The notes: a model not told the origin generated them from the letters alone. Numbered from the stretch's first letter, positions 16,025 to 24,105 are shown. The stretch: DNA of 64,000 nt from Butyrivibrio sp. XPD2002 (GCF_000423945.1 NZ_AUIY01000018.1:1-64000), one strand, 5' to 3'. A program made the numbers and translations.

Positions 16025-16124
16025 AGTTATCGCCTTCTCCACTTCGTTCCGCATACAGTCTTACTAAGCTCACAAGTTCGCTAAGTGCGACTAGCCTCCT
16101 TGCTTCGCTACGCAAAAAGATTTT

Positions 16125-17375
16125 TCATAACCACATTATCATCCAGTTCCATACATCTATATCATCATGGTTCTCTATTCTGAACACTCCGTCCTTAATG
16201 TCAGATGCTGAAAATTCACCCCAGCCTCCTCCACCGCCTACTCCGGGTATTTTATAATATCCCCCGACAAAAACAAATAGAGGCTGTTCTTCTATCTCAG
16301 CATCAGGATATGCTTCCTTTAAAGCTTCTCCATCAATATATATGTAATCCCCATCGTACCCTGTAACTACCTTTTCTTCTGTATCTTGCACAACCGTATC
16401 CATCTTTGTCATGCTGTAAATGCCACTTATATCCAACGGGTTATTACGCTTGTACGAAAAGCATTTTATTCCAAAGATTGAAGCTATAAGTGCCATTATG
16501 AAAAGGACACCACCGGCTAAAACCACTTTTCTGTTATAGCCATTCCTCTCAAGTATCCTGTGGATCCTTTTATTTAGCACCTTATAATTATCATCCCATG
16601 CAAAAAGGAACCCTTCTTCGCACTTCATGTTTTTTCGGGACAACATGATTTCCCTGGCATTTGCCAGAAGTGATTCACCATAATCAAAAGGATCAATCCC
16701 ATTCATTTGCATAGTCACAGCATCACAAACATCTTCAAGATCCCTTTTTATGTACTTTGCAGCAATATGAAGAAAAACATTAGGCCACAAAAGACACCGC
16801 ACCATATCATATCCGGCAATTATCCAAAGATGTCCCAGTTTAATGTGAGTTTCTTCATGCTTTATAACTATAAGAGCATTCTGCACGTCAAGCTTTTCCG
16901 GAATAACTATTATAGGATGGATACAACCTATGCAGAAAGGGGAAATAGTACCCGGATATTTTCTAATTTCATTATCAAAGCCGCAGGACGTGGCTTTATC
17001 CAGCCCCTTCACAAATTTATTTAGTCGCCTTCTTCTGTATATAAAATATGTCGCAAATATGAATATTCCAACTATATAGATAATTGAAACGATCCTGTGT
17101 GCACATAACAGATTCCATCTGCCCAATGTATACCACCCGGCTTTGGTTTCGAAAATAAGCTTAAGTTTTCCGCAAAATAAACAAAGGATCAATAGTCCCC
17201 AAGAAGCAGCCTTCGCAAATACTCTATCTGCTAAGACAGTCTTTCTAAGGAACATAATGATCCCCAAAACCAGTACTGATATAAGCGCACAGAAACCTAA
17301 AATGATCGAATAATAAACGACCAAAAATTCAAAAAACTGTGATAAATTTGTAAAGAATTGCTGCAGTCCTTGCAT
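16125..17375 (-). CDS. BlaR1-like M56-family membrane metallopeptidase
   Basis: 416 residues. N-terminal membrane helices at about 19-41, 55-75 and 97-115, then a cytoplasmic zinc-peptidase core with HEETH at 173-177 and a downstream EDVCDA (about 214-219) supplying the third ligand. A last membrane helix at about 285-305 precedes an extracytoplasmic domain of ~110 residues with a Gly-rich loop (PGVGGGGGWG). That domain is not a penicillin-binding sensor. In BlaR1/MecR1 the peptidase leads to cleavage of the BlaI repressor; the partner blaI gene lies 24 bases upstream. Signal and targets here are unknown. Confidence 0.88.
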   Translation of the reverse strand: MQGLQQFFTNLSQFFEFLVVYYSIILGFCALISVLVLGIIMFLRKTVLADRVFAKAASWGLLILCLFCGKLKLIFETKAGWYTLGRWNLLCAHRIVSIIYIVGIFIFATYFIYRRRRLNKFVKGLDKATSCGFDNEIRKYPGTISPFCIGCIHPIIVIPEKLDVQNALIVIKHEETHIKLGHLWIIAGYDMVRCLLWPNVFLHIAAKYIKRDLEDVCDAVTMQMNGIDPFDYGESLLANAREIMLSRKNMKCEEGFLFAWDDNYKVLNKRIHRILERNGYNRKVVLAGGVLFIMALIASIFGIKCFSYKRNNPLDISGIYSMTKMDTVVQDTEEKVVTGYDGDYIYIDGEALKEAYPDAEIEEQPLFVFVGGYYKIPGVGGGGGWGEFSASDIKDGVFRIENHDDIDVWNWMIMWL

Positions 17376-17399
17376 AACATACCTCTGCTCATCCGTGAG

Positions 17400-17795
17400 C
17401 TACTTATTCTTCTTTGCATTCTTTATAATGTTTTCAAGTTCCTTTATCTGATCTTCAGTAAGTGACTCTGCCTCCAGAAAAGAAAAAGCCGCACCTAGTT
17501 TATTTCCTCCAAAATAATTATTGGCAAAATCTATGCTCTTTTCACGTCTGCATTCTTCCTTTGTCTTTATGGGAAGATAATGATAAACTCTGCTATCTTT
17601 TTCATCTACTGTATATGAAATAAGATTCTTCTTGCACAGCCTGTTGATAAGAACTCTCACCATTCGCTGCGACATTTTGTCCTGTCCGGGAAGTCTCTCA
17701 CATATCTCTACAGAAGTAAGGTCTCTTCCAGCATCCCAAAGTGTCTCCATTATCAGCCATTCACTCTTACTAGGAAGCATTTCTTCTCTTTTCAT
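17400..17795 (-). CDS. BlaI/MecI-family repressor
   Basis: 131 residues. Winged helix with PSKSEWLIMETLWDAG, LTSVEICERL and SQRMVRVLINRLCKKNLISY, then a charged dimerisation region. The ATG at 17795 has GAGGAG 6 bases upstream; the frame opens at 17819. It is expected to bind the perfect inverted repeat in its promoter and to be inactivated by the M56 peptidase encoded next. Confidence 0.92.
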   Translation of the reverse strand: MKREEMLPSKSEWLIMETLWDAGRDLTSVEICERLPGQDKMSQRMVRVLINRLCKKNLISYTVDEKDSRVYHYLPIKTKEECRREKSIDFANNYFGGNKLGAAFSFLEAESLTEDQIKELENIIKNAKKNK

Positions 17796-17820
17796 GAAAA
17801 TCTCCTCAAAATACCACATA

Positions 17821-17869
17821 ATCCGATATGTTACCTTTTCATAATAACATATCGGATAATGTGTGTTAA
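17821..17869 (-). promoter_or_regulatory. blaI promoter with perfect 13-bp inverted-repeat operator
   Basis: ATCCGATATGTTA (17821-17833) and TAACATATCGGAT (17845-17857) are a perfect inverted repeat with an 11-base spacer. On the minus strand TTAACA (17869-17864), 17 bases and TATTAT (17846-17841) form a good promoter, whose -10 box lies inside the operator. This predicts direct autorepression by the BlaI-like protein. Confidence 0.8.
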
Positions 17870-17916
17870 TAATTAATAGCTGTTAATGATTTTTTTTGAT
17901 TTTTTATTTTTTCGAC

Positions 17917-18528
17917 TCAAGTCTTTACATCAATACTCACACTGACGCCTTCTGCTGCAGACACCTCTGTTCCTGTTGATTTTGCAATCTTTTCATCAAT
18001 ATGAGGAACCTTTGTATTGTGCGTGGACTCTGAAACCACAGAAACCTTCACGCCACCGACATCGATCTGCTGTGCCTTTGCATTTTCTTCGTCTGAGAAT
18101 CCTGATGCACTTGCCTGTGCATTTGCAACTCTGTCTGCTTCTTCCGCTCTTCTTTCTGATGCAGCCTCCTGAAGATGCTGTTCCTGCCACCTTCTCTCAG
18201 CTCTCTTCTTTTCACGCGCTGCTTCAGCTCTTTCATTCTCTTTCTGCAGGGTCGCATCAGCTTCCCTGGCTTTCTGCATTTCCTTATTAGTCTCAGCAAT
18301 CTGCTCCATATTGTTATTTGCTATGTCTTCAGATCTTTTCTGAGTTTCAGCCAGTTCTTCTTTCTTTTTTGTGGTATCCGCGCCGGATGCCTCATCTCTC
18401 TTGATCTCAGCATCCAAAACACCGGCCTTACCATCCATCTGCTTTTTCACTCCCTGCTGAAGCTGTATCTGTTTCATGGATGTACTGGCAGATATAAGAG
18501 ACTGAGTCATTACATTTGTTAAAGCCAT
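17917..18528 (-). CDS. Coiled-coil protein with C-terminal SIDVKT tail
   Basis: 203 residues, no signal peptide, almost entirely helical and rich in Glu, Lys, Ala and Gln. It opens MALTNVMTQSLISASTSMK and ends GVSVSIDVKT, similar to the ends of 15185-16024 (GGMVDAEI) and 21004-22110 (GGSIDVQI). The ATG at 18528 has AAGGAGG 8 bases upstream. A LytTR double site and TATAAT box lie about 140-190 bases upstream, right after the module 2 kinase gene. Function unknown; probably part of the same protein set. Confidence 0.7.
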   Translation of the reverse strand: MALTNVMTQSLISASTSMKQIQLQQGVKKQMDGKAGVLDAEIKRDEASGADTTKKKEELAETQKRSEDIANNNMEQIAETNKEMQKAREADATLQKENERAEAAREKKRAERRWQEQHLQEAASERRAEEADRVANAQASASGFSDEENAKAQQIDVGGVKVSVVSESTHNTKVPHIDEKIAKSTGTEVSAAEGVSVSIDVKT

Positions 18529-18665
18529 TACACACACCTCCTTGTATTAAATAATGGAAGTTCTGATCTCACTTCGTTCGCCAGAACACGTTCGGACTAG
18601 GCTCAAAAATACTTCGCCAAGTCCTCTCAGCTCTACCAAAGGCTTCGGAAAGTTAACCAAAAACC

Positions 18666-18717
18666 ATTATAGATTTTTCACGAAACGACCTTTTTCAATC
18701 ATGAATGGACTGGCTTT
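18666..18717 (-). promoter_or_regulatory. Promoter and LytTR double site, module 2, upstream of 17917-18528
   Basis: Plus-strand half-sites CGACCTTTT (18686) and GGACTGGCT (18707) are 21 bp apart. On the minus strand TATAAT (18671-18666) follows the site with no recognisable -35 box, as expected for an activator-dependent promoter. The 20-bp stretch TCACGAAACGACCTTTTTCA (18678-18697) is identical to 20902-20921. Confidence 0.7.
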
Positions 18718-18720
18718 ACA

Positions 18721-20091
18721 TTAAATTACCATCATAGCTGTGAAAATAACTGTATCATCCTCCTGTTCCAGTTGTGTTGTTCCAAAATACTTTTCTGCAA
18801 TTCTTCGCATATTTTTCAGTCCATAACCATGCTTATCAAAATCCGGCTTCGATGTTCTCACAAGTCCATCCTCATCAGAAATCCATAAAACACCGCTAAA
18901 ACTGTTCCTGACCTGAACCATGAACATATCACCACTACGCCAGGATTTTATCTCAACAAACGGATTATCCTGACCTTCAGCAGCCCTAATTGCATTTGAA
19001 AGAGCGTTATTTAAAATAACACCCACATCTATAGATTCTACTTTTCCTTCCTCCGGATAGTGAAAATCATCTACAAATCGTATTCCAGCATCTTCAGCTT
19101 GTCTCCGTTTCTCTGAAATCACTATATCCGTGACTGGATTTCCGGTCTTTGCATTTATGTCTACTGTATGGAAATCCTCAGACCAATCATTTAGGTATTG
19201 TAAAGCCTGATCACTACTGTTTTCCTTTATTAGATTACCGAGTACCATAATATGATTGTTGATATCATGCCTAATTCCACGGAAATCCGAATAGACCTTC
19301 TCCATAGAATGAACATGCCCTGAAAGTTCGTCGATCTGACTGTGTATAAGTGAGTTTTGCAGTACTTCTTCCTCTGATGCCTTTATCTTATGATAAAAAT
19401 AAATTACCGCCATCATGGCAAGAAAAGCTATCACTCCGAACACAGCGCATATTCCATGATATACAGGATACCTATGCCCGAAATAGTCACCTGCAGCTTT
19501 TTCAAAGGCTTCCTCCATAAATGTACATATCCAGTATGATGCAATTATTGCTATGTATGTTGTGGACAAAAAAGCCAGCTCTCTCCATTCCATTAACTCT
19601 TTCTTGCGCTTGTATATGACCTTAATCAGATGAATTCCAAAGCTCAGAACAGCGCACCGTATTACCGCATGAATAGCCTGCGCCAAACCATAAAGCATAA
19701 TCTGCTGTAAATCTCCTGTCACTTTTGGATTCATAAAAGTCACAGAGCTTATAAGATTCCATGGCAAAACAGCAAGCTCCATTGATATCCACAAAAGCAG
19801 ATACATCGTCATTGATAAAAACATCATTTGCGGAGCGTTCACCCTCTCTACGAAAACGGAGGCAATACATACCGCACTGCAGCCAAGAGCATAGGCAATT
19901 ACCCCGGAAAAGTTCACCGGAACAAAATACAATATAGACATCACTCCTGCATAGACCACTCCGAGTATAACTGTGCGCACTCTTCTTCTCAAAAAAGGTA
20001 TGTAAAAAACCGAAACAAGCACTGCATTTAACAGCACATTTGCAATCATCGATATATTATTTACCTGGTCCCACATGGCTTCAGTAATCAT
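18721..20091 (-). CDS. AgrC-like sensor histidine kinase, module 2
   Basis: 456 residues: about six or seven N-terminal membrane helices, a coiled linker, then FRGIRHDINNHIMVLG with the phospho-accepting His, and an HATPase_c domain with VILNNALSNAIRAAEG and HGYGLKNMRRIAEKYFG. It has the same plan as the kinase at 11300-12709 but is clearly diverged. GAGGTG precedes the ATG. No peptide pheromone genes accompany it. Its stop codon lies only a few bases from the LytTR site that serves the next gene. Confidence 0.9.
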   Translation of the reverse strand: MITEAMWDQVNNISMIANVLLNAVLVSVFYIPFLRRRVRTVILGVVYAGVMSILYFVPVNFSGVIAYALGCSAVCIASVFVERVNAPQMMFLSMTMYLLLWISMELAVLPWNLISSVTFMNPKVTGDLQQIMLYGLAQAIHAVIRCAVLSFGIHLIKVIYKRKKELMEWRELAFLSTTYIAIIASYWICTFMEEAFEKAAGDYFGHRYPVYHGICAVFGVIAFLAMMAVIYFYHKIKASEEEVLQNSLIHSQIDELSGHVHSMEKVYSDFRGIRHDINNHIMVLGNLIKENSSDQALQYLNDWSEDFHTVDINAKTGNPVTDIVISEKRRQAEDAGIRFVDDFHYPEEGKVESIDVGVILNNALSNAIRAAEGQDNPFVEIKSWRSGDMFMVQVRNSFSGVLWISDEDGLVRTSKPDFDKHGYGLKNMRRIAEKYFGTTQLEQEDDTVIFTAMMVI

Positions 20092-20128
20092 TAATTCTCT
20101 TCACCTCTATAATTTTTGAAGTAATACC

Positions 20129-20842
20129 TTACTCCGCTCTCTTTTTGTTGTAATCCATCAGGGCTTTTACAAAAACCGGATAGTTTTGTTTTGAGATAAG
20201 TGCTTCACCCCTTGCCATATAGCACGTTCCCGAATCATACCTCTTTACAAATCGTAGATTTACAAGATATCCTCTATGAGTCCTTAAAAAATCATCACCT
20301 ACAAGCTTTTCAAGTTCTGATAGATGTCCATAATATTCAATTTCATCAGTTCTTGTGTGTACGATTATCCTGGCACCATACACTTCTGCAAAAACAATGT
20401 CTGAAACACACAGCCTTATATGACTGCCTCGTGAGTTCAACATCACATACTTCTTTTGAGAATTAGTAGCCGATTTAGCAATTTCCACTTTTGCATCTTT
20501 TATCACATTAACCATCTTCTTATTTGAGAATGGCTTTACAAGGAAATGAAATGCTCTTACATCAAAAGCATCAAATACATACTGCTTTTCTCCAGTTATA
20601 AAAATGATAACAACCTCATCGCTAATATCACGAAGTTTCCTGGCGACATCCATTCCAGACACTCCGGGCATCATAATATCCAGAAGAATAATATCAGGCA
20701 TATAACCATCTTGTTCCACAACTCTCAAGACGTCTTCTCCAGTGCAAAAGCAACTAATCTCATCATCCGAAAACGATGCATTCAGTTCCGACACTATAAT
20801 TTTTCTTATTCTTTCTTCATCATCGCATACTGCTATCTTCAT
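20129..20842 (-). CDS. LytTR-family response regulator, module 2
   Basis: 237 residues. Receiver domain MKIAVCDDEERIRKIIV with phospho-acceptor in DIILLDIMMPGVSG; LytTR domain with IVFAEVYGARIIVHT and FLRTHRGYLVNLRFV. The ATG at 20842 has GGAGGAA 9 bases upstream. It is followed 37 bases later by its kinase. A LytTR double site with CATAGT as -10 box lies just upstream, so it is probably autoregulated. Confidence 0.92.
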   Translation of the reverse strand: MKIAVCDDEERIRKIIVSELNASFSDDEISCFCTGEDVLRVVEQDGYMPDIILLDIMMPGVSGMDVARKLRDISDEVVIIFITGEKQYVFDAFDVRAFHFLVKPFSNKKMVNVIKDAKVEIAKSATNSQKKYVMLNSRGSHIRLCVSDIVFAEVYGARIIVHTRTDEIEYYGHLSELEKLVGDDFLRTHRGYLVNLRFVKRYDSGTCYMARGEALISKQNYPVFVKALMDYNKKRAE

Positions 20843-20889
20843 AAGGCAATATTCCTCCAAGTTATTCGTATCATAATCACATAAGAAAT

Positions 20890-20939
20890 ACTATGATTTG
20901 ATCACGAAACGACCTTTTTCATATCTGAAAGGGCAAAAA
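20890..20939 (-). promoter_or_regulatory. Promoter and LytTR double site of module 2 regulator operon
   Basis: Half-sites CGACCTTTT (20910) and GGGCAAAAA (20931) on the plus strand are 21 bp apart. On the minus strand CATAGT (20895-20890) lies at the same distance from the site as TATAAT does in the 18.7-kb promoter. The shared 20 bp TCACGAAACGACCTTTTTCA is at 20902-20921. Confidence 0.7.
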
Positions 20940-20970
20940 AGAGCCGGATAGAAATATTTTCCATCCGACT
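20935..20970 (-). terminator. Terminator after the coiled-coil gene 21004-22110
   Basis: A 13-bp stem (20942-20954 with 20958-20970, two G-U pairs) with a 3-base loop, followed by CTTTTTT on the minus strand. Its T run directly adjoins the LytTR half-site of the next operon. Confidence 0.85.
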
Positions 20971-21003
20971 TTACATTAACAATATAACTTTTAACCATAC
21001 TGT

Positions 21004-22110
21004 TTAAATCTGAACATCAATCGAACCCCCATCTGAAACCGGAGCTGCCATTGCCGGCATTGATACGGTTACCCCCTGCACTGCAGGGCTTCCAACCACT
21101 GCAGAAGCTGACTGTCCACCTCCCATACCGGGAATACTTCCGGCTTTTCCAAGCTCATGCTTGATCATATCTTTAAGGTATTCCATATTTGCTTTTACAA
21201 TAGCCTTGTTTTCCGAAGCCCTATGCTTCCGCTTTAGATCCTCAAAATCCTCTTTGCTCATATGCGGATCTACCACTTCCATATCTTCAAGCATCTCCAT
21301 AGTTTCTTCCAACTCTTCCAGTTCTTCCTCGCCAAATTCAGAGATCATCTTGTTCAGATCAGCCATCATTTCATCCGAAACATTAGCTCCGCTTTCTTCG
21401 ATTTGTTCTAGAGCTTCCTCCAGCATCTCCTCGCGCTCATCGAAGATTTGGTCTTCTTTCTCAGTGATCTTTTCTTCCTCTGCCTGTGTTATGGTACTCT
21501 GAATACCCCGAACAGCATCTTCCTGTTCGTCAAGGCGCTCATCCTGCTTCTGAGCACGAGCCACCATTTCTTCCAGCTCCAGATGATGTTTCTTTTTCCT
21601 TGCCACCATTTCCATGCGCTTTGCATGGGTTAAAGCAAACTGTAGTTCCTCAGGATCACCATCCCCCGCAGAAATCTTTCTCTTTATCTGCGTCACAGCT
21701 CTTTTTGCTGCCAGTACTGCCTGCCCGGCACTGTTTGATGTCTTGGCACTCTGTATTTTGGATGCAACCTCTTTATAATTATAGGTCGGCTTAGGCGCTG
21801 TCTCTTCCTCTGCTGCATCCGGGGAACCGGATGATGTCAGAAAATCATTTATTTTTTTATTATTCTGATCTTGCTGAGAATCCTGCTTCAGTGAGCGTAT
21901 CATCTGCCGCATCTGCTGTGATAATCCTTTTCGATCATTAACCTCATTGTCTGTTCTTCTGTCAAAGCTTGATACAAAAGGATTTACCGGCATCTTTCCC
22001 ATAATTGTATTCTTCATGCCTCCGTCAGTCTTCTGAGCATAGAGATTCCCCTGGGCATTCTTCATGTACTGTGAACTATATAGATTATTCGCAATAAATG
22101 ATATATTCAT
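21004..22110 (-). CDS. Coiled-coil protein, paralogue of 15185-16024
   Basis: 368 residues, no signal peptide. The N-terminal ~100 residues are polar (ISFIANNLYSSQYMKNAQG). Then comes TYNYKEVASKIQSAKTSNSA and a Lys-rich helical segment, a long acidic coiled coil of Glu/Met heptads, EDFEDLKRKHRASENKAIV with MEYLKDMIKH, and a Gly/Ser/Val/Ala tail ending SDGGSIDVQI. Segment order and key residues match 15185-16024. ATG 22110 is favoured by GAGG 6 bases upstream. Function unknown; the length and tail suggest an interacting or exported structural protein. Confidence 0.7.
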   Translation of the reverse strand: MNISFIANNLYSSQYMKNAQGNLYAQKTDGGMKNTIMGKMPVNPFVSSFDRRTDNEVNDRKGLSQQMRQMIRSLKQDSQQDQNNKKINDFLTSSGSPDAAEEETAPKPTYNYKEVASKIQSAKTSNSAGQAVLAAKRAVTQIKRKISAGDGDPEELQFALTHAKRMEMVARKKKHHLELEEMVARAQKQDERLDEQEDAVRGIQSTITQAEEEKITEKEDQIFDEREEMLEEALEQIEESGANVSDEMMADLNKMISEFGEEELEELEETMEMLEDMEVVDPHMSKEDFEDLKRKHRASENKAIVKANMEYLKDMIKHELGKAGSIPGMGGGQSASAVVGSPAVQGVTVSMPAMAAPVSDGGSIDVQI

Positions 22111-22129
22111 GCCGTACCTCATAACATAT

Positions 22130-22201
22130 AGGAATCGTATTTATACGATTCCTCTCGCGCCAGCCGCACGCTGCATAGCAGCAATTTCCACTGTGCGGCT
22201 G
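22130..22201 (-). other. Two strong hairpins between the DUF6033-like and coiled-coil genes
   Basis: AGGAATCGTA/TACGATTCCT (22130-22139 with 22144-22153) is a perfect 10-bp stem. CAGCCGCAC/GTGCGGCTG (22161-22169 with 22193-22201) is a perfect 9-bp stem enclosing GCTGCATAGCAGC. Neither is followed by a T run on the minus strand, so they are more likely mRNA processing or stability elements than terminators. Confidence 0.55.
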
Positions 22202-22214
22202 TGTGCATAAAACA

Positions 22215-23099
22215 TCAGCCTCTGAAATCTATCTTTGTTCCTACCATCTGCTCGGCCTGAGTCATAACTTTTCCGGATGCATTATTGTATGAGTATGTCT
22301 GCACCTTAGAGAGAAGTTCATCCATGGAATCTGCTTCGAATGTTACATATTCCTCGTCATCTTTAATCCTGGAATCCTCTTTATCAGTATCTTCCTTTTC
22401 AGCTTTTTTATCCCTGGCTTTTTGGATACGTTCCTCCTGCGCCTTCTTTTCCGCTTTCTTCTTCTCCTGAAGTTTCTGAGCCTTCTTCTCTGCTGCTTTC
22501 TTTTCTGTACGCTTTTTCTGAAGATCTGAAGATTTATTTACAGTGGCAAAGAAACTCTCCTTACCATTAGAATCAACACTCATCCCAAAATTCTTAACAC
22601 TTGCGCCGCTGCTGGCAAGTCCCATCTTAGCCTCTGACATCTTTGTCTGTGCCATAGCAATGATTCCCTCATATTTTTTGCGATATGATTCATCCGTCGC
22701 CATCCGCTCAAGCTTCTCTTCATCTATAAGAACTACCATTTTGTTGGCATTTCCATAGGAGGCAGCATTCTGCTGGACCTGTGCTTTCATATCCTTGCTG
22801 ACAGCAATGAACTCCATGTTATGATATTTTGATTTCAGCGAATTATAGTAGTCCTTTGCCTTATCGGAAAGCTGCACATCTCCAATAGTCATCCCATATT
22901 CAGTTTTTCTGGGCACAAGTGAACTCGTGGTATCTATCGGACTCCACGCTTTTGTTTCTACTTTAGCCTGCTGAGAATTTTTTGCTGAACCAGCCTGATC
23001 TGCCCTACCTGTATCAGGAGTCTTAGACACTCCCGATTTCTCGTTATGGACACTCGGATTTATCTGCTGATATGCAGAAATGCCATTAATTCCTGTCAT
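22215..23099 (-). CDS. DUF6033-like protein
   Basis: 294 residues, no signal peptide. It starts MTGINGISAYQQINPS, a start I associate with the DUF6033 family of clostridial proteins. The middle has YGMTIGDVQLSDKAKDYYNS and MVVLIDEEKLERMATDE, followed by a Lys/Glu coiled coil and a C-terminal end AEQMVGTKIDFRG. The last residues (KIDFRG) resemble the SIDVKT and SIDVQI ends of neighbours. AGGAGG precedes the ATG by 7 bases. It is the first gene of the cluster in transcription order. Function unknown. Confidence 0.7.
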   Translation of the reverse strand: MTGINGISAYQQINPSVHNEKSGVSKTPDTGRADQAGSAKNSQQAKVETKAWSPIDTTSSLVPRKTEYGMTIGDVQLSDKAKDYYNSLKSKYHNMEFIAVSKDMKAQVQQNAASYGNANKMVVLIDEEKLERMATDESYRKKYEGIIAMAQTKMSEAKMGLASSGASVKNFGMSVDSNGKESFFATVNKSSDLQKKRTEKKAAEKKAQKLQEKKKAEKKAQEERIQKARDKKAEKEDTDKEDSRIKDDEEYVTFEADSMDELLSKVQTYSYNNASGKVMTQAEQMVGTKIDFRG

Positions 23100-23265
23100 A
23101 CTGATCTACCTCCTTGTAAAAAAGCCGACATCCTTTTCATTCATTTATATCTAAAAACGCATAGTAAGACACTTATCCATTTCTTATATATCTTTTATCG
23201 TCTTAACTTCTGCAGGAATACACCCTGAATTTATTAAAAAAATATAAAAAGGTACTCTCGTTTTT

Positions 23266-23300
23266 GAACAGCCCCCTGTCAAGTAGATAGGGGGCTGTTC
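23266..23300. repeat. 12-bp perfect palindrome of unknown role
   Basis: GAACAGCCCCCT and AGGGGGCTGTTC are perfectly complementary with an 11-base spacer. There is no T run on the side that would serve the minus-strand gene 23329-24105, though five T precede it on the plus strand. It may be a terminator of poor type or a small mobile palindrome. Confidence 0.5.
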
Positions 23301-23328
23301 ACATTGAGGAATGCTCTTTAATCATTTC

Positions 23329-24105
23329 TTACCTTGCAGTGATGATTTCCTCAGCCATTCCAAAAAGATCCTCCGCTGACATATCAATGTCAAAGCCTAT
23401 CATTATATAGGCTATGCCATCTATTTCAAAATCGATGCCACTCACATAGGAAGTATAACGCTCATCACTTCCATCACTGATAAAGAAATGATTATCTGTT
23501 TCTGTTCGTTGTAGTTCCTCTTCTGTAGGTCTTTCATCCCCAGGAAGATTTAGGTATTCATCATAGTTATAGTGAACTGTTATACCGTCAATTTCCCTAA
23601 CAGCCGTATCCCTATCATGAGGATCACCGTACATATCTGCCTGATCCATACCAATATAAATATCAGGGCATCCATCTTTTGCATAGGTTAAGTCTATGCC
23701 CTTAAAGCTTCTAAGATCATTGCCTTCTGCATCCTGTGTTTTAGCCTCAGAAACTTCCATATAATCAAAAGTATACCCATTGCTAAATGATTCAACAGCA
23801 ATGATATCCATCCCCGCCTTCTCTTCAATTTTTGACAGATCTTCGAAGCTGCTTGTTCTGGTACCTATTATGTTCCCCCCAACAATACTTACTGCTTCCC
23901 CTGCTGCAAGGGCTGTCACACTAAATAATATCAGGCATGCTGCTATAGTTATTCCAAGCTTTTTAATATCAAGTTTTCCTTTCATACGACCTCCATCTTT
24001 AGCTCCACCATTCAGTATCTGGTGGATCATATGCTCCTTTTCATAATCAGAAAATTTGATACTCTCCATGGATTCTTTGTAGATCTCTATTCTTTCATTT
24101 CCCAT
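23329..24105 (-). CDS. Probable anti-sigma factor, membrane anchored
   Basis: 259 residues. A short cytoplasmic N-terminus (SDYEKEHMIHQILNGGAK) is followed by one membrane helix (about 48-68, ITIAACLILFSVTALAAG) and an extracytoplasmic domain of ~190 residues of unknown fold. ATG 24105 is selected by AGGTG and lies 1 base after the stop of the sigma factor gene; the frame opens at 24306 but that part overlaps the sigma gene. Position and topology indicate an anti-sigma factor. The sensor domain is DUF4367-like, a tentative call. Confidence 0.7.
   Translation of the reverse strand: MGNERIEIYKESMESIKFSDYEKEHMIHQILNGGAKDGGRMKGKLDIKKLGITIAACLILFSVTALAAGEAVSIVGGNIIGTRTSSFEDLSKIEEKAGMDIIAVESFSNGYTFDYMEVSEAKTQDAEGNDLRSFKGIDLTYAKDGCPDIYIGMDQADMYGDPHDRDTAVREIDGITVHYNYDEYLNLPGDERPTEEELQRTETDNHFFISDGSDERYTSYVSGIDFEIDGIAYIMIGFDIDMSAEDLFGMAEEIITAR

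Noticed and set aside
11300-20860. Search for agrB/agrD-type peptide signal genes with the AgrC-like kinases
   Set aside because: No membrane peptidase of the AgrB type and no short precursor gene was found near either kinase.
23160-23220. GACGATAA considered as a flagellar sigma-28 -10 box upstream of the DUF6033-like gene
   Set aside because: No TAAA-type -35 box lies 14-16 bases upstream.
23266-23300. Palindrome considered as an insertion-sequence end
   Set aside because: No transposase, no second copy in the window and no flanking duplication.
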